DNA from: Lacticaseibacillus hulanensis
GTDB taxonomy: Bacteria > Bacillota > Bacilli > Lactobacillales > Lactobacillaceae
Assembly: GCF_004010095.1 (NCBI RefSeq)
Contig: NZ_RRYD01000025.1
Span: 1-44,546 of the forward strand
Reading direction: 5' to 3'
DNA: 44,546 nucleotides
The translations under genes were made by a program, and so were the position numbers. Shown here piece by piece: positions 37,050-44,546 of the stretch (its first letter is position 1; each line of letters starts with the position of its first letter). Below the pieces are notes generated by a model. It had not been told where the DNA came from and did no database searches. It worked only from the letters and a program-made list of their open reading frames with translations.

Positions 37050-39299
37050 TTAATTACTGAAGCTACTTGTTTTGGCCCGGCGAATCATCTGCTCAAGGGG
37101 ATTACCCTTATTCACAGCCTGTTTTGCAACCTTGGCGGGGTACTCAGTTAGAACAGATCTGTTGTTCTTCAGTTCTGGAGCGTCGGACTTGTATTTGCCC
37201 GCGACGTCCTCATTGTTATTCTTGCTGTATTCGCTGGTGCTGCTTGCACTGGCGTTGCGCTCAACGGTCAGCAGGCGCTGCAGACTTGTGTTGAAGTCCG
37301 TGTCCGTCCCGTTGACCGGGGTGAATCCCGCCGGCGTGTAGAAGCGGAGCAGGTTCTTATTGGCCACCGTGTCCGACAGGCGCAACTCGGTGTTCACGTG
37401 CTCCTGGTCAGCTTTAAGCCGCTTTGTGGTTGCGGGGGTGAGGTTGGTGGCCTCGCGCCCGGATTCTGCTCCATTATTGACGTAGGGGGTTCCGTTCACG
37501 ACCGTGTAGTTCGGGGTGATGAAGTTCCCGTTCCGCTGCGCGACGACCTGCTTGTGGCTTGGGCTCAGCAGGTCCGTTCCGAACTGGACGTACTGCTTTG
37601 TGTTCAGACCCAGGAGGTGCAACAGGGTTGGCAGGATGTCAATTTCCCCGCCGTACGTGGTTTTTTGGCCGCCCTTTAATCCCGGCATGTTGAAGATGAG
37701 GGGGATGCGCTGCATTTGCACGTTGTCAAAGTCGGACCAGGTCTCCGCACTCTTGCCAAGCAGCGGCGCGAGATCCTTGTTGCGGCTGTTGCCGATGCCG
37801 TAGTGGTCCCCGTACATCATGATTAGCGAGTTCTTGTACAGACCGGATTCCTTCAGGTAGGTGAAGAATTCCTTGAGGGCGGAATCCAGGTAGTTGGCGG
37901 TTTTGAAGTAGCTATTAACCGTTTTGTCGTCAGTTCCGGCGTCAGGGAAATCTGAATCTTCAGCCGAAATAGTGTACGGGTCGTGGTTGGACGTGGTGAT
38001 AATCTTCGCGTAGAAGGGTTGCTGCAGGTGCTCCAAGTACTTGGCGCTTTCGGCAAACATCAACTTGTCCTTGATGCCGTACTGGGTGTCCATGTCGGTG
38101 CTGTGGGCGTAGTAATCACCATCGAAATAATACTGGTAGCCCATGTTTTGGTAGGTATCGCTGCGGTTCCAGAAACTCCCCTTGCCCCCGTGCATGACGG
38201 CACTCGTGTAGCCCGCGGTTTGGTCCAAAATGGCCGGGGCGGACTGGAAGGTGTTGGTGCTGCCCAGAGTGGAGAACAGCGACCCGTTGTTAATCCCAAA
38301 GGTGCCCGACTCGAGCATGTTCTCAGCGTCACTGGTTTTCCCCAGGCCAACCTGGTTGAACATGTTGCTGAAGCTGAGCGTGTTCTTGTCCTTAATCAGC
38401 GAGTTCAGAAATGGCGTGACCTCACGCCCATTAATTTTTTGCCCAATCAGGAATTCCTGGAAACTTTCCAGGTGAATTATGATGACGTTCTTGCCCTTGG
38501 CCGCGCCGAAGTAGTCGCTGCTGGGTTGTGCGTAGTTTTTCCGCACGAACTTGATGACCTTGTCCGTGTCCGCGCTGTCGGCAGAGGAACGGACGGTGTT
38601 GGTCTGCGCCGTTTTAATGCCATCATAAATCGTAAATGGTGCAAACCCGAGGTACTTAACGATGTACGAGCGGTCAAACGTGCGGGACAGCAGCTGCGGC
38701 CGGTTTAGTTCGCTGACGGCGAGGGTGACCATGAAAAGTGCAATCCCTACAACCGTGGTTGCTTGGGGCAGGTGGTATTGGGCCGGCTTGTCGTCCAGGT
38801 GGATGCCAAAGGTTGGCCAGATGAGTTGTTCATGCTGAATGTAGCGCCAGATGTTGAGGGCGGCGTAGGCAATGAGCACAACGGCAACGATGATGATGTC
38901 CAGGATGAGCACCAAATCCTTGAAGGCCATCATGGAGGAGCCGCTAGCGCCGAGCCCCTGCATGACCTTGGGTAGCGCTAATACCGTGTTGATGGTGATG
39001 AAGTCGGTGAACTCCCGGTAATACAGGGCGTTGGCGAGGAGCAGGGCGGAGAGTGCGAGGTAAGCGATGAAGCCCGCAATAACAACGTTCCGCGCCCGTT
39101 TGAAGTAAAGGCCAACCGAGATCACAATTACGCTGGCGCCAAGTGGGTTAATGATCATCAATATGTATTGCAGGGGGTCTTCTGGTCCAAGGCTGAAGTC
39201 GACAAAATAGGCGAACACAGTCTTAATCCACATGAGGAGAATCAAGAGAATGATGAACCCCAGACGGGTATGTGTGAGTTGGTGTAATTTCGCCTTCAA
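37050..39299 (-). CDS. Lipoteichoic acid synthase-like sulfatase-family enzyme
   Basis: A 749-residue membrane enzyme that would transfer glycerol-phosphate from phosphatidylglycerol to lipoteichoic acid outside the membrane. Five N-terminal helices (to about 197) are followed by a sulfatase-fold domain with metal ligand Glu278 (IIHLESFQEF), nucleophile Thr322 (GLGKTSDAEN), HGGKGSFWNR and GDHYGI. The C-terminal about 100 residues are a hydrophilic, Lys/Asn-rich tail. It is longer than typical LtaS. The start is TTG 39299, 7 nt after GGAGG. Monocistronic, with its own promoter and terminator. Confidence 0.88.
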   Translation of the reverse strand: MKAKLHQLTHTRLGFIILLILLMWIKTVFAYFVDFSLGPEDPLQYILMIINPLGASVIVISVGLYFKRARNVVIAGFIAYLALSALLLANALYYREFTDFITINTVLALPKVMQGLGASGSSMMAFKDLVLILDIIIVAVVLIAYAALNIWRYIQHEQLIWPTFGIHLDDKPAQYHLPQATTVVGIALFMVTLAVSELNRPQLLSRTFDRSYIVKYLGFAPFTIYDGIKTAQTNTVRSSADSADTDKVIKFVRKNYAQPSSDYFGAAKGKNVIIIHLESFQEFLIGQKINGREVTPFLNSLIKDKNTLSFSNMFNQVGLGKTSDAENMLESGTFGINNGSLFSTLGSTNTFQSAPAILDQTAGYTSAVMHGGKGSFWNRSDTYQNMGYQYYFDGDYYAHSTDMDTQYGIKDKLMFAESAKYLEHLQQPFYAKIITTSNHDPYTISAEDSDFPDAGTDDKTVNSYFKTANYLDSALKEFFTYLKESGLYKNSLIMMYGDHYGIGNSRNKDLAPLLGKSAETWSDFDNVQMQRIPLIFNMPGLKGGQKTTYGGEIDILPTLLHLLGLNTKQYVQFGTDLLSPSHKQVVAQRNGNFITPNYTVVNGTPYVNNGAESGREATNLTPATTKRLKADQEHVNTELRLSDTVANKNLLRFYTPAGFTPVNGTDTDFNTSLQRLLTVERNASASSTSEYSKNNNEDVAGKYKSDAPELKNNRSVLTEYPAKVAKQAVNKGNPLEQMIRRAKTSSFSN

Positions 39300-39328
39300 A
39301 GCAGAACCTCCAGTGTATACTGACTAAC

Positions 39329-39357
39329 ATTTTACCGCGTATTTGCATTTGCTCCAA
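39329..39357 (-). promoter_or_regulatory. Promoter of the LtaS-like gene
   Basis: Minus-strand TTGGAG (39357-39352), 17-bp spacer, TAAAAT (39334-39329), 30 bp upstream of the TTG start. Confidence 0.6.
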
Positions 39358-39478
39358 CTTTAAGGCCGAAGTTTTAACAAAAGGCAAGGGGACCAGTTAG
39401 TAGCTAGAATAACAGTGTACACGATTACTTTGGGTTTGCATAAAATTTTGGGCGCATCCCGCCATTTGCAGGCAGCTT

Positions 39479-39487
39479 TGGTACAAT
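39479..39487 (+). promoter_or_regulatory. Extended -10 promoter of the VanZ-like gene
   Basis: TGGTACAAT, a TG-extended -10 (TACAAT at 39482-39487), lies 20 bp before the ATG. No good -35 box at the usual distance, as often seen with extended -10 promoters. It leaves a very short leader containing GGAGG. Confidence 0.55.
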
Positions 39488-39507
39488 TAATTCAGTGGAG
39501 GGCAATT

Positions 39508-40152
39508 ATGATTTTTCTCGGGCCTGTGTACAAGTGGTTAGAGGCCAACTACGCTGTACGCATTCATCATTTTCCATTAATTCGTCTCGTTACATATAGC
39601 GTTGATAAAACGATTCTGTACCTGCTGCTCTTTGTGGTCCTGCGCGCATTGTGGCTGTGGCACAGGCACAAAAAGGTGCGCTGGGGCCACGAGTTGCTTG
39701 TGTTCGTCTTTGCCGCGTACGTGATCCTACTGCTGTTCCTCACGGTGTTTCGTGGTGTCTACTATCCGTGGCAAATCACCATGGACTGGGGCCGCAAATG
39801 GCACGATGCCAACACCGTGATCTTGGCGGAGACGTGGAAACTGCGCCTTGGCCTGTCGCACTTTGATTTTTACTACCAGTCCCTCGGCAACGTGGGCTGG
39901 TTCGTGCCGTTCGGGTTGCTACTGCCGCTGATGCTCAGGACCAAACACAAGGCCGTCCACGTAATCTTCTGGGGCATCCTCTTGTCGCTATTCATTGAAA
40001 CAATGCAGTTTTACATGCACACGGGCATTGCGGATATCGATGACGTGATTTTCAACACAACCGGGGCGCTGATTGGCTCGCTGATGTACGTTCTTTTGCA
40101 CCGCATCCGTTTGTGGCTGACCAAAATAGTTAACCGCGCGCCGCGCAAATGA
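39508..40152 (+). CDS. VanZ-like membrane protein
   Basis: A 214-residue protein with five or so membrane helices and the VanZ pattern (FVFAAYVILLLFLTVFRGVY, GNVGWFVPFGLLLPLM, SLFIETMQFYMHTGIADIDD, TTGALIGSLMYVLLH). VanZ proteins are linked to low-level teicoplanin resistance and envelope functions; the role here is unknown. ATG 39508 follows GGAGG. The frame is open to 39415 but without a better start. Confidence 0.82.
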   Translation: MIFLGPVYKWLEANYAVRIHHFPLIRLVTYSVDKTILYLLLFVVLRALWLWHRHKKVRWGHELLVFVFAAYVILLLFLTVFRGVYYPWQITMDWGRKWHDANTVILAETWKLRLGLSHFDFYYQSLGNVGWFVPFGLLLPLMLRTKHKAVHVIFWGILLSLFIETMQFYMHTGIADIDDVIFNTTGALIGSLMYVLLHRIRLWLTKIVNRAPRK

Positions 40153-40218
40153 TGGGCCGTAGCAACATGAACAGAACCCGGGATTAATGACCTGGCTCAA
40201 CATTTTCAGAGCACACAA

Positions 40219-40250
40219 AAAACCACCGCCATTTTGTTGGCGGTGGTTTT
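40219..40250. terminator. Bidirectional terminator between VanZ-like gene and lacD
   Basis: Perfect stem AAAACCACCGCC (40219-40230) with GGCGGTGGTTTT (40239-40250), 8-nt loop, with A and T runs outside. It serves the two convergent genes. Confidence 0.9.
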
Positions 40251-40266
40251 ATTAATTAGCTTGTTA

Positions 40267-41316
40267 TTACTTGGTAACAACAGGGTCAACAACTTCAATG
40301 TTGTCGAGGCCGCCGTACCAGCTGTACCAAGGCTTTGCGTACTTGTCGAGAATTGCGTTGAGTTCTTCAACGTTCTGCTTACCAGTGGTCTTCAGCCATT
40401 CGTCCAAGGCGTCTTCACCGCCATCAGCGAGTACCTGAATCCCATCGCGCCATGTTGCACGACCACAGAGGATACCGTTGTACTTGTTGCCAGCTTCACC
40501 AGCAAAGGTGAGTTCTTCACGGAATGTTTCAGCAGGAACACCAGCGGAGAGGTAGATGAATGGGCGGTCAACAACTTCGTTAACCTGCTTGAAGTATTCA
40601 GCAGCTTCTGCTTCGGTGTATGCAGGCTTGACACCATCAGCGGTGTGACCCTCAACGAAGGACCAGTTGACTGGAACTTCGGCCTTCAGCACGTCAACAC
40701 CGTACTGAGGCTTGGTGAATTCTTTAAGTGCGTCAAGGACCAGGCTTGGCTTTGCCTTAGCGTATTCGAAGCTCTTTGCGTCAGGAATAGCATCGTCGTA
40801 GGTAACAACTTCGAGGAAGAGAGGCATGTCAGCGCCACGAGCTTCATTAGCCAGGCGTTCAACGAATGCGTGCTTCTCGTTGTTGATTTCGTCCTTGTCG
40901 TGTGGGTTGTAGTAAACCAGAACCTTAACGGCGTCAGCGCCCTTAGCAGCGAGGCGTTCGATGCTTTCACCGTGGAGCAGTTCTGGGAAACGACCAACAG
41001 TGTTAACGTCGTAACCAGTCTTCTCGTAGGAGAGAATCAAACCAGAACTAGGATCCTTAGCGGCCATTGCCTTGAAACCAAGTTCTTCGTCGGTCAGGAT
41101 AGATGAAGCGTACTTCGTCAGTTCCTTAGAAACGAGTTCCTTGAACTTGTAAATCTGTTCGAGACTGTATTCGGTGCCGGCCTTTTCGTCAGCAGCCGCC
41201 ATCATCTTCTTCATTGAACCGCGCTGGTCAATTGCAAGAGCAGCGATGACGCCGTTCTTGTTGGACAATTGCTGCAGCTTATCAAACTTACCGCGTGTAA
41301 TGACTTTCTTTGCCAT
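40267..41316 (-). CDS. lacD: Tagatose 1,6-bisphosphate aldolase
   Basis: Splits tagatose 1,6-bisphosphate into dihydroxyacetone phosphate and glyceraldehyde 3-phosphate in the lactose/galactose tagatose-6-phosphate pathway; family members often also use fructose 1,6-bisphosphate. 349 residues, class I LacD type: ALAIDQRGSMKKMM near the N-terminus, a Schiff-base Lys candidate in DAVKVLVYYNP, KAEVPVNWSF, and LSAGVPAETFREEL. No other lac pathway genes are adjacent. ATG 41316 follows GGAGGG. Codon use is strongly biased, consistent with high expression. Confidence 0.92.
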   Translation of the reverse strand: MAKKVITRGKFDKLQQLSNKNGVIAALAIDQRGSMKKMMAAADEKAGTEYSLEQIYKFKELVSKELTKYASSILTDEELGFKAMAAKDPSSGLILSYEKTGYDVNTVGRFPELLHGESIERLAAKGADAVKVLVYYNPHDKDEINNEKHAFVERLANEARGADMPLFLEVVTYDDAIPDAKSFEYAKAKPSLVLDALKEFTKPQYGVDVLKAEVPVNWSFVEGHTADGVKPAYTEAEAAEYFKQVNEVVDRPFIYLSAGVPAETFREELTFAGEAGNKYNGILCGRATWRDGIQVLADGGEDALDEWLKTTGKQNVEELNAILDKYAKPWYSWYGGLDNIEVVDPVVTK

Positions 41317-41361
41317 ATGGATAATCCCTCCAGAGATTCAAACAATTGATTTAACGTCTAC

Positions 41362-41390
41362 ATTGTACAAAATGTAACCGGTATTATCAA
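41362..41390 (-). promoter_or_regulatory. lacD promoter with overlapping cre-like site
   Basis: Minus-strand TTGATA (41390-41385), 17-bp spacer, TACAAT (41367-41362). A catabolite-response-element-like sequence, TGTAACCGGTATTA (41373-41386, plus strand), overlaps the spacer and -35 box and differs from the consensus at one position. CcpA repression would be expected. Confidence 0.65.
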
Positions 41391-41870
41391 GTCAAATGAA
41401 CAAAAGTGCGCTTTCCGGTGAGATTCAGAAAACACTTCCAGATATCTTCACGCTAAATGACAATGCTTTCACGAAAAAATAAGGAGAAATGTGACAACGG
41501 TAACATTTTGTGGTTGACCGTTTTCAAAAATTCAGATACAATTTATTTTCAGATTCGCATTTTAATTAACGCGGTTACGTTCCGCCGTAGCGACGTTTTT
41601 CAGGGTGTTAAGTCTAATTTTTTGCATATACGGTCTTGAAACCGGATTCTAACGCTAAATGTGCAAAATTGTGCAAAAAAGTTCGTTAAATTGTTTTCAA
41701 TAAACATTTTTTGACAAAATGTGGGATTATGCCTGGGTAAATTGCATAAGCCAACATTGCAGTCGGCACCAAATTGTTGTCTAGCGGAACACCGCTAACG
41801 TCGCAAAGTTGTATTAGCTGGGCCGATATCTGGCGCAGACATATATATAGATAAGAGGTAATTAGGGCAA
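41391..41870. other. Long AT-rich regulatory region between lacD and glcU
   Basis: No gene is supported. It contains a second cre-like site (TGACAACGGTAACA, 41492-41505), a strong rightward promoter (41514-41542), a further TTGACA at 41713-41718 without a good -10, and a roughly 320-nt leader before glcU with no riboswitch I can recognise. Confidence 0.6.
41492..41542 (+). promoter_or_regulatory. glcU promoter with upstream cre-like site
   Basis: TTGACC (41514-41519), 17-bp spacer, TACAAT (41537-41542). The cre-like TGACAACGGTAACA (41492-41505, one mismatch to consensus) ends 8 bp upstream of the -35, a position where CcpA can activate transcription. Confidence 0.65.
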
Positions 41871-42728
41871 ATGGCTATTTTGATTGCGTTGATTCCAGCG
41901 ATTGCATGGGGATCAATTGGACTCGTGAGTGGCAAACTCGGTGGGAACGCTTATCAGCAAACACTGGGGATGACCATTGGGGCATTACTGTTCGGGATTG
42001 GCACGTTTATTTTTGCTAAGCCAACCGTCGACACCAACACTTGGATTTTCGGTGTGGTATCCGGATTGTTCTGGGCATTGGGTCAATCCAACCAGTTCCG
42101 GTCCATGAAGTTCGTCGGGGTGTCCATGACCGTGCCGGTTTCCACCGGTGCCCAGCTTGTGGCAAACGCACTGGCTGGGGCACTGCTTTTCCACGAATGG
42201 AAGAGTGGCCACGATATTACGCTGGGTCTGCTTGCAGTTCTCGTGCTCGTTGTTGGGGCAACCCTCACTGCGCACCGCGATAAGGTGGCAGGCGAACCAA
42301 AGCAAAACATGAACATGCCGGCTGGGATTCAGGCCCTGATTATTTCCACAATCGGTTACGCCGGCTACACAATCGTCTACACGTGGGCGGGACTCGATGC
42401 AACCGCAGTTGTTTTGCCACAGAGCATTGGGATGCTGATTGGTGCAATCGTGTTTGCGGCCAAGCATCAGCCAATCGCGAAGGCGACCGCCAAGAACATC
42501 ATCACCGGGATTTTCTGGGGTGTTGGGAACATCTTCATGCTGATGGCCACCAAGGAAGTCGGCCTCGCTGTTGCGTTCTCCCTGTCCCAGATGGGGATTG
42601 TTATCTCCACGTACGGTTCAATCTTCTTCCTTGGGGAACACAAGACCAAGCGCGAAATGATTTACGTGACCGTTGGGAGCCTGCTGGTAATTGCCGGTGG
42701 GGTAATCTTCGGGATTATGAAAGCCTAA
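41871..42728 (+). CDS. Glucose/ribose uptake permease, GRP family
   Basis: A 285-residue membrane protein with ten predicted helices, typical of GlcU/RbsU proteins (drug/metabolite transporter superfamily) that take up glucose by proton symport without phosphorylation. Recognisable: AILIALIPAIAWGSIGLVSG at the start, FRSMKFVGVSMTVPVSTGAQ, the second-half repeat GNIFMLMATKEVGLAVAFSL and LGEHKTKREM near the end. The sugar entering this way needs glucokinase, and its 6-phosphate is the substrate of the downstream Pgi. ATG 41871 follows a weak GAGG-like site. Confidence 0.88.
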   Translation: MAILIALIPAIAWGSIGLVSGKLGGNAYQQTLGMTIGALLFGIGTFIFAKPTVDTNTWIFGVVSGLFWALGQSNQFRSMKFVGVSMTVPVSTGAQLVANALAGALLFHEWKSGHDITLGLLAVLVLVVGATLTAHRDKVAGEPKQNMNMPAGIQALIISTIGYAGYTIVYTWAGLDATAVVLPQSIGMLIGAIVFAAKHQPIAKATAKNIITGIFWGVGNIFMLMATKEVGLAVAFSLSQMGIVISTYGSIFFLGEHKTKREMIYVTVGSLLVIAGGVIFGIMKA

Positions 42729-43027
42729 CGCAATAAATGTGGTGTAAAATGGAATTGGCCAAGTTGCTGATTCCTTTTTTACTTTAATAGTGCGGAATTG
42801 GGCGTGTTTCGATTGTTTATCCGCGGCTTACACGCGGGATTCGGGCAGATGGTTACTGGAATTCGGCAGGCGGCCTCGTGATGCGTATTACGGGTTTATG
42901 CTTACCCAAATAAGGATACACAAATGCGGAAAAATGTTGCGCGTTATGTTCTGTTCTATTGCAATTTTGACCTTTTGCGTCTAGAGTTAATGGTGGTTTT
43001 TAGTGAAAATTAGGAGGAACCTAAATA
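42729..43027 (+). promoter_or_regulatory. Region upstream of pgi
   Basis: About 300 bp without a gene. A candidate pgi promoter is TTGCAA (42959-42964), 17-bp spacer, TAGAGT (42982-42987), about 40 bp before the ATG. A strong GGAGG site precedes the gene. No terminator after glcU is obvious beyond a T run near 42774-42780. Confidence 0.45.
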
Positions 43028-44368
43028 ATGGCTCACATTTCTTTTGATTCATCTAAGTTGGGCAAGTTTGTTCACGAGAACGAACTTGGCCAGATGCAGG
43101 CTCTGGTTACGGCTGCTGACAAGGAATTACGTGAAGGTACCGGTGCTGGTGCTGACTTCCGTGGTTTCCTTGACCTGCCAGTGAACTACGACAAGGACGA
43201 ATTCGCACGGATTAAAGCTGCGGCGAATAAGGTTCAGGAAGACTCCGAAGTCTTCGTTGCTATCGGTATCGGTGGTTCATACCTCGGTGCGCGTGCAGCA
43301 ATTGATTTCCTCAGCCACACATTCCGTAACGCTGACCCATCCCGCAAGCTCCCAGAAGTATACTTTGCTGGTAACTCCATCAGCAGTACCTACCTGGCTG
43401 ACCTGCTTGACGTGATTGGCGACCGCGACTTCTCCATCAACTGCATCAGCAAGTCTGGGACCACGACGGAACCATCCATTGCGTTCCGTGTTCTCAAGGC
43501 TAAGCTGATTGACAAGTACGGTAAGGAAGAAGCTGCTAAGCGGATCTTTGCAACCACCGACCGCGCTAAGGGTGCCCTCAAGGTTGAAGCAGACGCTGAA
43601 GGCTACGAAGAATTCGTTGTTCCTGACGATCTTGGCGGTCGCTTCTCCGTTCTGTCCGCTGTTGGTTTGCTCCCAATTGCTGTTGCAGGGCTTGATATCG
43701 ATGCTCTCATGCAAGGTGCTGCTGACGCACGCACGGAATACAGTTCTGATGACCTGAGCAAGAATGAAGCATACCAGTATGCTGCACTCCGCAACATTCT
43801 TTACCGGAAGGGTTACACCACCGAACTCCTCGAAAACTACGAACCAACGCTCCAGTACTTCGGCGAATGGTGGAAGCAGCTCATGGGTGAATCTGAAGGT
43901 AAGGACCAGAAGGGGATTTACCCATCTTCCGCTAACTTCAGTACCGACCTGCACTCCCTCGGTCAGTACATCCAAGAAGGCCGTCGTAACCTCATGGAAA
44001 CCGTTGTTTGGGTTGACCAGCCTAACCGCGACGTTAAGATCCCAACCGACGAGAAGAACCTTGATGGCTTAGGCTACCTCGAAGGCAAGACCATGGCCGA
44101 AGTTAACCGGAAGGCCTACGAAGGGGTTGTTCTGGCTCACACTGATGGTGGTGTCCCAGTTATGACCGTTTCCATTCCTAAGCAGGACGCCTACACGCTC
44201 GGTTACCTGATTTACTTCTTTGAAGCAGCCGTTGCTGTATCCGGCTATCTGAACGGGATTAACCCATTCGACCAGCCAGGTGTTGAAGCCTACAAGAGCA
44301 ACATGTTTGCCCTTCTCGGCCGTCCTGGTTACGAAGAAAAGACCAAGGAATTGAACGCACGCCTGTAA
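43028..44368 (+). CDS. pgi: Glucose-6-phosphate isomerase
   Basis: Interconverts glucose 6-phosphate and fructose 6-phosphate in glycolysis. 446 residues, the usual length in Firmicutes. Family motifs are present: [19 protein letters not shown], the phosphate-binding [31 protein letters not shown] and [13 protein letters not shown]. Strong codon bias indicates high expression. ATG 43028 with AGGAGG upstream. Confidence 0.97.
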   Translation: MAHISFDSSKLGKFVHENELGQMQALVTAADKELREGTGAGADFRGFLDLPVNYDKDEFARIKAAANKVQEDSEVFVAIGIGGSYLGARAAIDFLSHTFRNADPSRKLPEVYFAGNSISSTYLADLLDVIGDRDFSINCISKSGTTTEPSIAFRVLKAKLIDKYGKEEAAKRIFATTDRAKGALKVEADAEGYEEFVVPDDLGGRFSVLSAVGLLPIAVAGLDIDALMQGAADARTEYSSDDLSKNEAYQYAALRNILYRKGYTTELLENYEPTLQYFGEWWKQLMGESEGKDQKGIYPSSANFSTDLHSLGQYIQEGRRNLMETVVWVDQPNRDVKIPTDEKNLDGLGYLEGKTMAEVNRKAYEGVVLAHTDGGVPVMTVSIPKQDAYTLGYLIYFFEAAVAVSGYLNGINPFDQPGVEAYKSNMFALLGRPGYEEKTKELNARL

Positions 44369-44546
44369 TGGCGCGACTTACAGTGATTGTGATAGTTTCC
44401 CGATGAGGGCAATAAATTCACTTCACTCGTAAAATGGTATAGAAAAAAGAATAGACTCCCGAAACTGGTTGCACTAGGCCCTGTCAAGTTGACAGATGAA
44501 ATAATATAAAGTTTTGTCTATTTCTAAATGGCTTCACTCCAGTATT
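44369..44546. other. Region after pgi, window end
   Basis: No gene seen. At 44486-44498 is a 13-bp palindrome, TGTCAAGTTGACA, in a context (CCCTGTCAAG...AGATGAAATAAT) that recalls terminal repeats of IS3-family elements of lactobacilli. Only the first about 65 bp would be in the window, so an insertion sequence cannot be shown. Confidence 0.3.

Noticed and set aside
37983-38708. Long open frame (241 codons) on the plus strand
   Set aside because: Lies antisense within the LtaS-like gene; it arises from GC-rich codon structure and has no ribosome site or recognisable domain.
40234-41106. Long open frame antisense to lacD
   Set aside because: Same reason: shadow of strong codon bias in lacD, Cys/Val-rich and without domain.
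43277-43975. Long open frame antisense to pgi
   Set aside because: Mirror of a highly biased glycolytic gene; no start signal.
1-44546. CRISPR arrays, tRNA or rRNA genes
   Set aside because: No regularly spaced repeats and no tRNA cloverleaf were noticed other than the tRNA-like part of ssrA.

Overview
The window is a chromosome segment of a lactic acid bacterium (Lactobacillaceae, GC roughly 50%) carrying one complete, apparently intact siphovirus prophage. The host call rests on the tmRNA tag (resume Ala, then KNNNSYALAA), strong GGAGG ribosome sites, LacD- and GlcU/RbsU-type sugar genes, and A2-like features of the phage. I cannot fix the species.

Layout. 335-2490 (minus) is a two-component system. 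2686-3047 (plus) is ssrA (tmRNA), whose 3' end is the phage attachment site: a 14-bp core is repeated at 3035-3048 (attL) and 35295-35308 (attR), bounding a prophage of about 32.3 kb. Right of attR lie host genes: a degenerate ABC ATPase-like protein with its FtsX-type permease (minus), an LtaS-type sulfatase (minus), a VanZ-like protein (plus), lacD (minus), a glcU/rbsU-type glucose permease (plus) and pgi (plus).

Prophage, left to right. Leftward lysogeny block: integrase, ImmA-like peptidase, CI-like repressor. A divergent control region holds two clear promoters and four copies of a GTCGCA-N4-TGCGAC operator. Rightward early block: Cro-like protein, a small inserted cassette bounded by 26-bp direct repeats, DUF771, DUF3102 and ORF6C proteins, an HUH-type replication initiator, many small genes, a putative late regulator and an HNH endonuclease. 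Late block: TerS, TerL, DUF1056, portal, fused protease-capsid with a -1 frameshift extension carrying an Ig-like domain, connectors, tail tube, frameshifted tail chaperones, tape measure with a lytic transglycosylase domain, Dit, Tal with a GH25 muramidase, a chain of FN3/Ig-like baseplate proteins, three related tail-tip proteins, holin region and a secreted GH25-LysM endolysin. Between the lysis genes and attR is a cargo region with its own promoter inside a 15-bp inverted repeat: a 38-residue cationic hydrophobic peptide, a two-helix membrane protein and a small HTH protein.

Most worth a second look: FN3 domains split twice at the same point across gene boundaries (29823-30600); a 29-bp element present exactly twice and approximately once more across the late region, one copy inside the tape-measure gene; a 19-bp perfect terminator stem between the tail chaperones and the tape measure; the right-end cargo module; the direct-repeat-bounded early cassette; poly-G tracts in two tiny ORFs between the tail-tip genes; and two very short predicted antisense transcripts in the early region. 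All functions are inferred from sequence reading only; no database search was run.
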